The notes under the pieces are model-generated. The model was given only the letters and a program-made list of their open reading frames with translations, did no database searches and was not told the origin of the DNA. Shown here piece by piece: positions 15,828 to 26,873 of a DNA stretch of 37,378 nucleotides. How positions within the stretch are numbered: the first letter of the stretch is position 1; every line of letters starts with the position of its first letter. A program made the position numbers and the translations under genes. This DNA comes from JBQTIQ01 sp052387955. GTDB taxonomy: Bacteria > Actinomycetota > Acidimicrobiia > Acidimicrobiales > JACDCH01. Location: assembly GCA_052387955.1 (NCBI GenBank), contig JBQTIQ010000071.1, positions 1 to 37,378 on the forward strand, given 5' to 3'.

Positions 15828-17113
15828 AGCGACGACGTCACCTCGGCGATGGCCTCGGCCACAGTCGACACGATGCGTTCGATCTCCTCGGCGGTCACGG
15901 TCAGGGGCGGCATCAGGACCACGACGTCGCCCAGAGGGCGCACCAGCACGCCCCGTCGCACGCATCCGGCCGATACCCTTCGGCCCCAGCGGAGCCCGGA
16001 CGCCGGCGGGGCCAGCTCGACGCCGACCATGAGCCCACACTGGCGCACCTCGCTCACCGTCGGAAGGGTCGCCACCCGGTCCGACAGCAGGGCGTCGAAC
16101 TGGTGGGCCCGGTCCCGCACGTTGACCATGACGTCCCCGCCCGTGAGGAGTTCGAGATGGCGTCGGGCCACCGCCGCCGCCAGCGCGTTCCCGCCGAAGG
16201 AGTGGCCGTGGTACAGCGTCTTCTCCGACAGGTCGGGGCCGAGGAAGGCGGCATGGACGCGGTCGCTGGCGACGGTGACGGACATCGGGAGGTAGCCGCC
16301 GGTGAGCCCTTTGCCGAGGCACAACAGGTCGGTCCTCACGCCGCACTGGTCGAGCGCGAACAACGTCCCGGTCCGCCCGAAGCCGGTGGCGACCTCGTCG
16401 CAGATCAACAGGACGTCGTTGGCCCGGCAGGCCTCGGCCACCGCTCGGACGAAGTCGGGCTCGTTCAGCACGATGCCGGCGGCTCCCTGCACCAGCGGCT
16501 CGAGCACGACCGCAGCGGCGGCGGCGGCGTTGGCTTCGATGACCCGTACAGCGGCGCCGGCGTCGTCGGTCGGCGCCCGGACGACGGGGAACCGGAGCGG
16601 GTCGAAGACCTCGGTGCCGAAGCCGCCGTCGCCCACCGACAGCGAGCCGACGGTGTCCCCGTGGTAGGCGTCGGTGAAAGCGATGTACCGGCTCCGGCCG
16701 GCGACGCCCTGGTTGGCCCAGAACTGGAAGGCGATCTTGAGCGCCTGTTCGACGGCGGCGGCACCGTCGGAGGCGAAGAGGAAATGGGGGCCATCGACGG
16801 GCACGACCGCCGCCAGCGCCTCGGCCAGCTCGACGACGACGCGGCTGCCGTTGCCCAACAGGGTGCTGTGCGCAACCCGGTCGATCTGGTCGCGCAGGGC
16901 CTGGTCGAGCTCGGGGACCCGGTGGCCGAGGGTCGTGACCCACAGGGAGGAGACGGCGTCGAGATAGCGCCGGCCCTCGACGTCGATCAGCTCGCGGCCC
17001 TCGGCCCGCTCGACGACGATCGGCCAGTTGTCGACGTAGTCCGACATCTGGGTGAACCCGTGCCAGACCACCGCCGCGTCGCGGCGGGCCCAGTCCCCGT
17101 GCACGCCGGCCAT
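15824..17113 (-). CDS. bioA: Adenosylmethionine-8-amino-7-oxononanoate aminotransferase (BioA)
   Basis: A 429-residue class-III PLP aminotransferase that converts KAPA to DAPA with S-adenosylmethionine as amino donor. The start ATG at 17113 (MAGVHGDWARRDAAVVWHGF) gives the usual BioA N-terminus; the longer open frame runs antisense through the HEAT gene. Motifs: SSLWVTTLGHRVPELD, FASDGAAAVEQALKIAFQ, TDAYHGDTVGSLSVG, LLICDEVATGFGRTG with Asp239, and PLP Lys268 in LCLGKGLTGGYLPMS. The tail RPLGDVVVLMPPLTVT is also family-typical. It lies 40 bases after the HEAT gene and four bases into bioF, so one operon is likely. Confidence 0.95.
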   Translation of the reverse strand: MAGVHGDWARRDAAVVWHGFTQMSDYVDNWPIVVERAEGRELIDVEGRRYLDAVSSLWVTTLGHRVPELDQALRDQIDRVAHSTLLGNGSRVVVELAEALAAVVPVDGPHFLFASDGAAAVEQALKIAFQFWANQGVAGRSRYIAFTDAYHGDTVGSLSVGDGGFGTEVFDPLRFPVVRAPTDDAGAAVRVIEANAAAAAAVVLEPLVQGAAGIVLNEPDFVRAVAEACRANDVLLICDEVATGFGRTGTLFALDQCGVRTDLLCLGKGLTGGYLPMSVTVASDRVHAAFLGPDLSEKTLYHGHSFGGNALAAAVARRHLELLTGGDVMVNVRDRAHQFDALLSDRVATLPTVSEVRQCGLMVGVELAPPASGLRWGRRVSAGCVRRGVLVRPLGDVVVLMPPLTVTAEEIERIVSTVAEAIAEVTSSL

Positions 17114-17153
17114 CGCCCGACCGTAATCGGCGGGTGGTCGCGGCCGACGCTGG

Positions 17154-17789
17154 TCACCCTGGCTGGGCACCGTCGGCGCCACCAGGGCGACGTGGGCCGG
17201 CGAGGTCTTCTGCCGCCTGGCGGACCTGCCAGTCCCGATCGGCCCGGGCTGAGTCCAGGGCCGCGTCGACGGCGGGCCCCTCGAAGGGGGCGAGCGCCAG
17301 CACGGCGCGGCGGCGCACTGCCGGCTTGTCGCCGGCGGCGGCGAGGATGGCGGGCAACCCGTCGGGTTCGCCCAGGGCGCCCAGGGCGGCGACCGCCGCC
17401 TCCCGTACCAGGGCGTCGGGATGCCCGGTGACGAGGTCGGCCAACAGCCCGACGATCCCGGGTTCCGGCGCCCCCACCTCGCCGCAGGCCCAGGCGACCA
17501 CCTCGACCACCGTCGGGTCGACGTCGGCGAGGGCGGAGCGGAGCGAGACCCGGATGGTGGGGGGACTGGCGGCGTAGACCTCCGCCGCCCGCCGCCGCAC
17601 GGCCGGGTCACGGTCGCGCAGGGCCTCCTCGATGTCGGTGGCGGTGATGGCCCCGGCCCGGAGAAGGGCACCGAGGGCGGTCGCCCGCACCGAGGCGTCG
17701 TCATCGCCGAGGGCGGCCCGGGCCGCGGCCCCGTCCCCGGTGTGCCCGGCCAGCGCCGCCGCCCGCCGCCGGCGGGCCGACCCCGTCAT
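17154..17789 (-). CDS. HEAT-repeat protein
   Basis: A 211-residue helical protein made of about five to six HEAT/PBS-lyase-like repeats, each around 30 residues with the pattern D-x-x-V-R-x-x-A-x-x-A-L-G (for example DDDASVRATALGALLRAG, RDPAVRRRAAEVYAAS, HPDALVREAAVAALGALG, KPAVRRRAVLALAPFEG, DRDWQVRQAAEDLAG). HEAT repeats form curved superhelices for protein binding. It precedes bioA by 40 bases on the same strand and may share its transcript, but no link with biotin synthesis is known. No signal peptide or membrane segment. Confidence 0.85.
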   Translation of the reverse strand: MTGSARRRRAAALAGHTGDGAAARAALGDDDASVRATALGALLRAGAITATDIEEALRDRDPAVRRRAAEVYAASPPTIRVSLRSALADVDPTVVEVVAWACGEVGAPEPGIVGLLADLVTGHPDALVREAAVAALGALGEPDGLPAILAAAGDKPAVRRRAVLALAPFEGPAVDAALDSARADRDWQVRQAAEDLAGPRRPGGADGAQPG

Positions 17790-17838
17790 CGTGAGGTCCC
17801 GGAGGCGCCGCAGAGGGTCACGCCGTCGCCGTCGCCAT

Positions 17839-17980
17839 CGCCGGGCCGCCGGCGACAGCTCGCGGAGGCAGGAGCGAAGCGACGCCCGGAGCCTGCCATC
17901 AGGATGCCGTCGCGTCGGCGCCAGGCCGCCGGCGGCAGTCTGCGGGGGCAGGAGCGAAGCGACGCCCGGAGCCGGCCATG
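17839..17980. repeat. Two-copy intergenic repeat, 80-base period
   Basis: The exact core GGCAGGAGCGAAGCGACGCC plus CGGAGCC (27 bases) occurs at 17867-17893 and 17947-17973. The ~25 bases before each core (GGCCGCCGGCG and its neighbours) are also alike. It lies between the HEAT gene and a membrane protein gene, both on minus. It resembles short dispersed intergenic repeats of high-GC actinomycetes; too few units and no spacer logic for a CRISPR. Confidence 0.7.
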
Positions 17981-17988
17981 AGCACCGC

Positions 17989-18642
17989 TCAGCCGAGGGC
18001 GCGACGGAGACCGGAAGCCACGGCGAGGGCGGCCATGGTCGTCACCGCCGCCAGCAGCACGCCGCACACCACGACCAGCACGATCAGGAGCACCGCCGAC
18101 CGCAGGCGCTGCCACCACCGCGTCGGTTCGACGCCGGGCCAGACGTAGGTCGCCGCCACCGCTCCGGTGTCGACCTCGGCCGGAGCCAGGTAGGCGGGGA
18201 CCCGTTCGAACTGGGTCTGCTCCGGCCATTGCGTCGGCTCGACGGCCGGGCCGGGTTCGACGACGACCGAGCTGGCGGCGTCCTCCTCCTCGGGCCAGTC
18301 GAACAACTGGGGCGCCTCCACGGTGCCCTCGTCGGCCCACTGACCGGTGGGGCCGGTGGGGTCGTCGTCGAGCAGGGGCGACGACGGCTCGAGGGCCGCG
18401 GTCGCCAGGTCCGGCTCGTCGCCTGACGGGGCCCGACGGGCACGGGAACGGTGAGCGTGACGGGCTCGGGGCGGCCGGCTCGCGGTGGTCGTCGTTCGAT
18501 CGTGGCCCGACGCGGCATGACGCGATCCGCGACGGATCTCCCGGCGGTCCGTGGCAGGCTTGACCTCGGCGGTGATCAGCGTCGACACGACCACCGCAAT
18601 GGCAGCTCCGCACACCACGAGGGCGATGACGAGGTTGGACAA
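17989..18642 (-). CDS. Two-helix membrane protein of unknown function
   Basis: A 217-residue protein when started at TTG 18642; a longer frame to 18804 would overlap the protease gene and is Gly/Pro-rich noise. It has an N-terminal membrane segment (LVIALVVCGAAIAVVVSTLI), a polar middle rich in Arg then in Asp/Glu/Pro (PSGDEPDLATA, DWPEEEDAASS), an aromatic stretch (YVWPGVEPTRWWQRL) and a second hydrophobic segment (AVLLIVLVVVCGVLLAAV) near the end. No family recognised. It is divergent from the PDZ-Lon protease, with start codons only ten bases apart, suggesting shared regulation. Confidence 0.55.
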   Translation of the reverse strand: MSNLVIALVVCGAAIAVVVSTLITAEVKPATDRREIRRGSRHAASGHDRTTTTASRPPRARHAHRSRARRAPSGDEPDLATAALEPSSPLLDDDPTGPTGQWADEGTVEAPQLFDWPEEEDAASSVVVEPGPAVEPTQWPEQTQFERVPAYLAPAEVDTGAVAATYVWPGVEPTRWWQRLRSAVLLIVLVVVCGVLLAAVTTMAALAVASGLRRALG

Positions 18643-18652
18643 CTTGCACCCG

Positions 18653-19888
18653 ATGGTACCCGGCGCCCCCGTGCCGCCCGGGCCTGGCGGAGCCCCCCTG
18701 GTGCCCGGCCCTCCCGGTCCCCCGGGGCTGTCGCCGATGTCACCCCAGGCCCCTCCGCCGGCGCCGCCCGGTGCCGGGACGGGGCGTCGGCGCAAGCTCA
18801 CCAAGGGTTACCTCGCCCTCGGGTTCGGCAGTGCCCTGGTGATCGTGGTGGTGGCATCGATCATCCTGTCGATGTTCGTGCAGGTCGACTACGTGATCAT
18901 CTCCCCGGGTCGCACCACCCCGATCAACGACCTGGTGGCCGTCGACGGGCATCCCGAGTTCCCGCCCGCCAACGAGATCCTCTTCGTCACCATCAGCGAG
19001 GACACCAGCGTCTCGGCCTTCGAACGATGGCAGGCCGAACGCAACCCGAACGTCGAGATCTTCCCCAAACAGGACGTCCTCGGCGACCAGACCCCCGAGC
19101 AGAGCGACCGGCTCAACCAGGTGCTCATGCGCCAGTCCAAGGACGTGGCGGTGCTGGTGGCGCTGCAGGAGCTGGGCTACGACGTGACGCCGACGGCCAC
19201 CGGCGCGCTCGTCGCCGAAGTCGTCGACGGCGCTCCGGCCGACGGCAAGCTGAGCACCGGCGACACGGTCGTCGCCGTCAGCGACCAAGCCGTGACCGGG
19301 GCGGACGGGCTACGCCAACTGCTGACGTCGCGCCAGCCGGGCGATTCCGTGGTCCTCGAGGTCGAAGCCCCCGACGGCGCCCACCGGGACGTCGACGTCA
19401 CCCTGGCCGCCAACCCCGAGGGCCCCAACCAGGGCAAGGCCTACATCGGCATCGGCCCCGTCGACCGGCTCGACTACGACCTGCCCTTCGAGGTACTCAT
19501 CGATTCGGGCCGCGTCGGAGGCCCCAGTGCCGGCCTCGCCTTCACGCTCGAGATCCTCGACCTGCTCACCCCGGGGGAGCTGACCGGGACCGGCGATGTG
19601 GCTGTCACCGGAGAGATCCGCCCGGACGGCGCGGTGGGCCCGGTGGGAGGGATTCGGGAGAAGACGGTGGCCGTCATCCGTTCCGGGGTCGACGTGTTCC
19701 TCGTCCCTGCCGACCGCGACTGCGGGCAGCCCGGCGGCACGTGCAACTTCTCCGACGCCCGCGAGAAGGCTGCGGGCCGCGTCGAGGTCGTCCCGGTGGA
19801 CACGGTCGACGCCGCCCTCACCCATCTTGCTTCCCGAGGCGGCAACGCCCTCGCTCTCGGGACCCCCGGCGCCACCGACACCGGCTGA
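18653..19888 (+). CDS. Membrane-anchored PDZ-Lon protease (YlbL-like)
   Basis: A 411-residue protein starting at ATG 18653 (MVPGAPVPPGPGG). Order: Pro/Gly-rich cytoplasmic N-terminus (1-48), one membrane helix (52-78), an extracytoplasmic region beginning VDYVIISPGRTTPINDL, a PDZ domain (about 185-255) and a Lon (S16) protease domain (about 270-395). The Ser-Lys dyad is visible: Ser292 in RVGGPSAGLAFTLEILD and Lys337 in GGIREKTVAVIRSG. It matches the YlbL family found in Firmicutes and Actinobacteria, surface proteases linked to checkpoint or envelope control. ATGs upstream would overlap the divergent gene. Confidence 0.93.
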   Translation: MVPGAPVPPGPGGAPLVPGPPGPPGLSPMSPQAPPPAPPGAGTGRRRKLTKGYLALGFGSALVIVVVASIILSMFVQVDYVIISPGRTTPINDLVAVDGHPEFPPANEILFVTISEDTSVSAFERWQAERNPNVEIFPKQDVLGDQTPEQSDRLNQVLMRQSKDVAVLVALQELGYDVTPTATGALVAEVVDGAPADGKLSTGDTVVAVSDQAVTGADGLRQLLTSRQPGDSVVLEVEAPDGAHRDVDVTLAANPEGPNQGKAYIGIGPVDRLDYDLPFEVLIDSGRVGGPSAGLAFTLEILDLLTPGELTGTGDVAVTGEIRPDGAVGPVGGIREKTVAVIRSGVDVFLVPADRDCGQPGGTCNFSDAREKAAGRVEVVPVDTVDAALTHLASRGGNALALGTPGATDTG

Positions 19889-20165
19889 CCGCGTCGCCCG
19901 CCGCGTTCCCCCGCCCCGCAGGCCCGTGCTCGTCGGCACTCGACGTTCCGTCCGAGTCAGGCCGGAGTGGAGCGAAATCGGCATCAAATGCATGTTTCGC
20001 CCGTGGCCCTTCTTCGGGACTTGATGTGGGGCAGAATCGTCGTGACCGGCAAGGTCGCTACTTCATGCACCACTCGTCGCCCCCGGGGCCAACCCGTTCG
20101 GACTGGGCACCCGTCGACGGCCGGCGCCGCCCGACGGCGGGCCCAGCGCGTCTTCGGACCTGATC

Positions 20166-22973
20166 GTGTCGACGGCAGCCGCCCAACTCCAGTTCGGCGC
20201 CGAGTTCGCCCTTTTCCTGGTGGCGATGGCCGGCCTCGCGTTCGCCCTCCTACGGCCCGAGTTGCTGGTGGAGGGCCGCTGGGCCCGCATCGCGGTGTGC
20301 GCCGGCCTCGCCTCCCTGGCCGCGGCGGCGTTCCTGCACGGCTCGCTGCTGGTCGGCGACAGCCGCAACCCGGCGCTGGCGGTCCTTCGCGTCACCGGGG
20401 TGGCCCTGCTCGGCTGTGCCGCCTTCCGATGGCGATCGAGCGAGACCGGGCGCCTGGTGCTCTGGACGTCGCTGGTCACCCTGGCCGCATCCGAGGGTTT
20501 CCAGTCCAACGAGGTCGGCGTCGGCGACTGGCTGCGAGGCCTGGGCGCGTTCCTGCTCCTGGTGGCGCTGCTGGTGGCCGGCCGACGGTCGATCACCACC
20601 CGCATCGCGGCCAGCTCGGCGGCGGTGATCCTGGCTGTCGTGCTCGCCGTGGCCGAGTCGTTGTCGTTGGTGATCTCGAGCAGCGTCGAGCGCGACGCGG
20701 TGCGCCGCTTCGGCGCCGACGCCCAGTCCGAGGCCGTCCAGGCCAACCAGATCAGCCGTCAGCTGGCCACGTCGACCTTCATCGCCGGCGCCGCCCTCTC
20801 CGGTAGCGACCAGGTGGCGTTGACGAACCTGTTCGACCCGGCCACCACCAACGAGGACAAGGCCGTCAACCGCGAGATCATCTTGGCCGACCTGGGAAGA
20901 CTCCGGACGATCTTCGAGCGGGCCGATCCCGGGATCGGGCCGTCCCTCATCGTGGGCGAGGGCGGCCGCGTCGAACTGGTCACGCCCGGCACGTTCCCCC
21001 CTTCCCTGTCCCTGGACATCGCCGCGAACCCGGTGGTGACCGCGTCGCTCAGCGGGGACCCGGTCATCCACAACTCGGTGGTCACCCTCGACGACGACGC
21101 CTATGCCGTCGCCGCGTACCCGCTGACGATCGCCGACACCGCATCGGTCGTGCTCACCTCGGTACTCGATGACGCCTATCTCCAGGATCGCCTGGAGAGC
21201 GCCGAGAACGAGATCGCCGGCTACGGCATCAGCCTCGTCGGGAGCTCCGGTGTCCTGGCTTCGTCGGCCGCCGACCGGCCGGCGGTCTCGCAGCTGCGCG
21301 ACGTCGCCGACCGGGTTCTCGGTGGTGAGGACTCGGCGTCGGCCACCACCGACGGGTGGTTGGTGGCGGCCCGGGCGGTCAGGGATGCCAACGGCGAGCC
21401 GGTGGTGGCGGTGGTGGTGTCGGTCCCCACCGGCTTCCTCGAACAGACCCGCGAGGACCTGTTCCGGCTGCTGTTCCTGGTCGCCCTCGGTGCTGCCCTG
21501 CTGGCGCTGGTGCTGGCCGCCATCGTGGGGGAGCGGATCGGCTCGGGGGTGCGCCGCCTCACCGTGGCCGCCAACGAGCTTCAGGCCGGGGACCTGTACG
21601 CCAGCGCCGGGCTCCGGGCCGGCGACGAGCTCGGCCAGCTCTCGTCCACCTTCGACTCGATGACCGGCTCGATCCGGACCATGACCGCGTCGTTGCGCCA
21701 GGCGGCCGAGGACGAGGCCGCGTTGCGCGGCCGCCTCGAAGCGGTGGTGGCGGGCATGGGCGAAGCGCTCATCGCGGTCGACGAACGCGGCGACATCAGC
21801 GACTTCAACGCCGCCGCTGAGCGGTTGTGCGACATCCCCGCCCGCAAGGCGGTGGGCCGGGCCGCCGACCAGATCGTGCGCCTGGTCGCGCCCGACGGCT
21901 CCGACCTGTCGGAGCGGCTGGCGCACCCCGGCCGTGACGGTTGGACCGAGCAGGCCCTCCTCCGCCCGCTCAGCGGGGGCGAGGTCCCGGTGGTCGTATC
22001 GGCCGGTACCCTCCTGGGCGTCACCGACCAAGTGGTGGGAGCGGTGTTCCTGCTCCGCGACGTTAGGCGCGAGATCGAAGTCGAGCGGATGAAGACCGAG
22101 TTCCTCGCCAATATCAGCCACGAGCTGCGTTCACCGTTGACGCCCATCAAGGGCTACGCCGGGATGCTGCGCCACCGCACGATCCCCGAGGACCGGGTCA
22201 AGCAGTTCGCCGCCGACATCGAGGCCGGGGCCGATCGTCTCGAACGGGTGGTGAACCAACTCGTCAACTTCGCCACGATGGCCGCCGGTCGCCTCGACCT
22301 GCGCACCGAGGACCTCGAGCCCCGCGACGTGCTCGACACCGCCATCCACCGCTGGCAGTCCCGGGTCGATCCCGAGCACCACCAGCTCGAGCGTCGGATC
22401 GAACGCGGCGTCCCGTTGGTGCTGGCCGACCGTCGTTATCTCGAGCAGTCGCTGGACGAGATCCTCGACAACGCGGTCAAGTACTCGCCGGCCGGGGGCC
22501 GGGTGCTGCTCACGGCCACCGCGTCGAGCAACGGCCGCGGCGACGTGGTCGAGCTGTCGGTGACCGACGAGGGCGTGGGGATCCCGCCCGACCGCCTGCA
22601 CGCCATCCTCGACGACTTCTCTCAGGTCGACGCGTCGGCCACCCGTCAGTTCGGGGGCCTCGGACTTGGCCTGGCCCTGGCCAGCCGCATCGCCCGGGCC
22701 CACGGCGGCGACCTTCACTGCGCCTCTGCCCTCGGCGTCGGTACCCGGGTGACGATGGTGCTGCCGGCCGGCCGGCGTACTGGTCGCCTGACCGGCCAAC
22801 CCGCTTTGGGCCCTGCCGGCCTCGGCGCCCCGTCCGTCCCTCCCGCCGTCCCCGGTCCGGCCGATCACGATGACGCCGGCCACGACGCCGGCGGCGACAT
22901 CGGCCACGACGACGCCGGCCATGGCGATGACGCCGGCCATGGCGATGACGCCGGCGGCGAGGCGCTCCCGTGA
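20166..22973 (+). CDS. Large multidomain sensor histidine kinase with His/Asp tail
   Basis: A 935-residue kinase with GTG start. Order: six N-terminal membrane helices (to about 180), an extracytoplasmic sensor region (about 185-430), a seventh helix (433-457), HAMP (about 458-510), PAS (about 525-630), HisKA with phospho-acceptor His652 in LANISHELRSPLTPIKGYAG, and HATPase_c (about 740-860) with DEILDNAVKYSPAGG, VTDEGVGIPPDRL and FGGLGLGLALASRIARAHGG. The last ~40 residues alternate Asp, His and Gly (GHDDAGHGDDAGHGDDAGG) and could bind metal. No response regulator gene is adjacent, so its partner is unknown; an anchored FecR-like protein follows 102 bases on. Confidence 0.93.
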   Translation: MSTAAAQLQFGAEFALFLVAMAGLAFALLRPELLVEGRWARIAVCAGLASLAAAAFLHGSLLVGDSRNPALAVLRVTGVALLGCAAFRWRSSETGRLVLWTSLVTLAASEGFQSNEVGVGDWLRGLGAFLLLVALLVAGRRSITTRIAASSAAVILAVVLAVAESLSLVISSSVERDAVRRFGADAQSEAVQANQISRQLATSTFIAGAALSGSDQVALTNLFDPATTNEDKAVNREIILADLGRLRTIFERADPGIGPSLIVGEGGRVELVTPGTFPPSLSLDIAANPVVTASLSGDPVIHNSVVTLDDDAYAVAAYPLTIADTASVVLTSVLDDAYLQDRLESAENEIAGYGISLVGSSGVLASSAADRPAVSQLRDVADRVLGGEDSASATTDGWLVAARAVRDANGEPVVAVVVSVPTGFLEQTREDLFRLLFLVALGAALLALVLAAIVGERIGSGVRRLTVAANELQAGDLYASAGLRAGDELGQLSSTFDSMTGSIRTMTASLRQAAEDEAALRGRLEAVVAGMGEALIAVDERGDISDFNAAAERLCDIPARKAVGRAADQIVRLVAPDGSDLSERLAHPGRDGWTEQALLRPLSGGEVPVVVSAGTLLGVTDQVVGAVFLLRDVRREIEVERMKTEFLANISHELRSPLTPIKGYAGMLRHRTIPEDRVKQFAADIEAGADRLERVVNQLVNFATMAAGRLDLRTEDLEPRDVLDTAIHRWQSRVDPEHHQLERRIERGVPLVLADRRYLEQSLDEILDNAVKYSPAGGRVLLTATASSNGRGDVVELSVTDEGVGIPPDRLHAILDDFSQVDASATRQFGGLGLGLALASRIARAHGGDLHCASALGVGTRVTMVLPAGRRTGRLTGQPALGPAGLGAPSVPPAVPGPADHDDAGHDAGGDIGHDDAGHGDDAGHGDDAGGEALP

Positions 22974-23075
22974 ACGACCGTGCCGACCGACCGACGGTGC
23001 CGTCGAGGACGTCGTCGGTTGTCACCGGTGCCCGCCGCCGGGCCTTGCCGGTGGCCCAACGATGACGTCGCGGCG

Positions 23076-24299
23076 ATGACCCAGCCCGTTCCGACAATCG
23101 TCCGCATCGTGATGGCGGGCCTGTTCGTTGTACTGATCAGCGCTCTGGCCCTCGTGCTGGTCCGCCGCGGTGACGACGTCGCGGCCGGCGCCAGCACAGC
23201 CCGCGTCGAACTGCTGTCGGGCTCGGCTCTGGTCATGAGCCCCGACGGCTCCCGTCGCAGCGTCGAGTCGTTCACCGATGTGGGCGAGGCCGACGTGGTC
23301 GAGGTGGGGGCTGGGTCGGTGCAGATCACGTTGGTCGACGGCTCGGTCCTCGAGGCCCGTACCCCTGACGGCGTCACCGAGCCCACCCGCATCCGCGTCG
23401 GTTCGCCCCCCGAGCTGATGAACGGGGATGCCCTGCTGGTCAGCTCGGTCGGTTCGGTGGTCATGGCCGGCGGCAACCGCTTTGCCCTGAGCGCCACCGG
23501 CACCGAGCCTTCGGCCGCCCGGTTGGCCCAGGGCCGCTCCACGGTGGCCGGTGTCTACCGGGGCACGGTCTCGGTCGACTCCGCGGGCCAGCAGCGAACG
23601 GTCCCGGCCCTGCGTGAGATCGAGATCGCGACCTTGGGCAACCCGCCCGTCGGGCCGGCGCCGTTGCGACTGGTCGAGAGCGACGCCTGGGACCGGCGGT
23701 TCCTCGGCGCGGTGATCGACCTCGGCCGCCAGCTCGACGCCGACGCGCTCGCCTATACCAACACCCTCGGAGCAGGGGAGGGCACCACCGCCGCCTTCTA
23801 CCGGCAGGTGCTCGTTTCCGTACGGGACGAGCCGTCGTTCACCGACGAGCTGTTGGCGTCGACCGGTGCCCGCTCTCCGGGCGACCTGCTGCTCGGCGCG
23901 GCCATAGCCCAGCTCGGTGAAGGTGCGACCTTTACCGAACGGTGGCGGGCGGTGTTCGCCTTCCGCGACCAGGGTGCCGGCTGGGGCTTGGTGGCGGCCG
24001 ACCGGGGCGTGGACGGGCCGCCCCTTCTCGACGTCGTGGAACGCGCCGTCGACTCCACTCCCTTCGAGTTCGCCCTTCCCCCGCCGGCGCCGCCCACGTC
24101 CCCTCCGCCGGTGGTGGGGCCCTCCGACGACACCGCGGCCCCGATCGTGCCCCCGGTGACGGTGAGGCCCCCGCCGCCACCGGTGAGCGGCCCCGTCGTG
24201 CCGCCCACGGGCGCGCCGCCCACCACCGTGCCGTTGCTCAACCCCCTCATCGACACCGTGACCGACCTTCTCGCCGGCCTGCTGGGATCTCGGGACTAG
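23076..24299 (+). CDS. Membrane-anchored FecR-like domain protein
   Basis: A 407-residue protein started at ATG 23076 (MTQPVPTIVRIVMAGLF); the upstream in-frame extension is Arg/Pro-rich and not protein-like. A membrane helix (about 10-30) is followed by a beta-rich region (VELLSGSALVMSPDGSRRSV, VVEVGAGSVQITLVDGSVLE) that resembles FecR-type surface domains, then a mixed helical region (about 205-325), then a long Pro/Thr-rich stretch ending in a hydrophobic helix (LIDTVTDLLAGLLG). It probably sits on the outer face of the membrane. Its place behind a sensor kinase suggests an accessory sensing role, which is inference. FecR similarity is moderate. Confidence 0.65.
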   Translation: MTQPVPTIVRIVMAGLFVVLISALALVLVRRGDDVAAGASTARVELLSGSALVMSPDGSRRSVESFTDVGEADVVEVGAGSVQITLVDGSVLEARTPDGVTEPTRIRVGSPPELMNGDALLVSSVGSVVMAGGNRFALSATGTEPSAARLAQGRSTVAGVYRGTVSVDSAGQQRTVPALREIEIATLGNPPVGPAPLRLVESDAWDRRFLGAVIDLGRQLDADALAYTNTLGAGEGTTAAFYRQVLVSVRDEPSFTDELLASTGARSPGDLLLGAAIAQLGEGATFTERWRAVFAFRDQGAGWGLVAADRGVDGPPLLDVVERAVDSTPFEFALPPPAPPTSPPPVVGPSDDTAAPIVPPVTVRPPPPPVSGPVVPPTGAPPTTVPLLNPLIDTVTDLLAGLLGSRD

Positions 24300-24339
24300 C
24301 GCGCCTCCGAGCGTCCGCGCCCCCGGCCCGAAGCGGTCG

Positions 24340-24345
24340 TACCAT
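24340..24345 (+). promoter_or_regulatory. -10 box of the divIVA-like gene, leaderless type
   Basis: TACCAT lies five bases before GTG 24351 and eight before ATG 24354, with no Shine-Dalgarno between, fitting a leaderless transcript and mildly favouring the ATG. Confidence 0.35.
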
Positions 24346-24350
24346 CGGGC

Positions 24351-26843
<2,493 letters not shown>

Positions 26844-26858
26844 GCGGGGGGCCACCAC

Positions 26859-26864
26859 TAGAGT
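26859..26864 (+). promoter_or_regulatory. -10 box of the UPF0182 gene, leaderless type
   Basis: TAGAGT lies nine bases upstream of ATG 26874 in the 30-base gap after the divIVA-like gene; no ribosome-binding site is seen. It may give this gene its own promoter in addition to read-through. Confidence 0.3.
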
Positions 26865-26873
26865 CGGCGCTCC

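Noticed and set aside
13741..17980. CRISPR array
   Set aside because: Both repeat regions have only two units, with diverged flanks rather than unique spacers, and no cas genes are in the window.
20250..22121. 623-codon open frame on minus
   Set aside because: Antisense to the sensor kinase, whose domains are unmistakable; the minus product has no recognisable motif.
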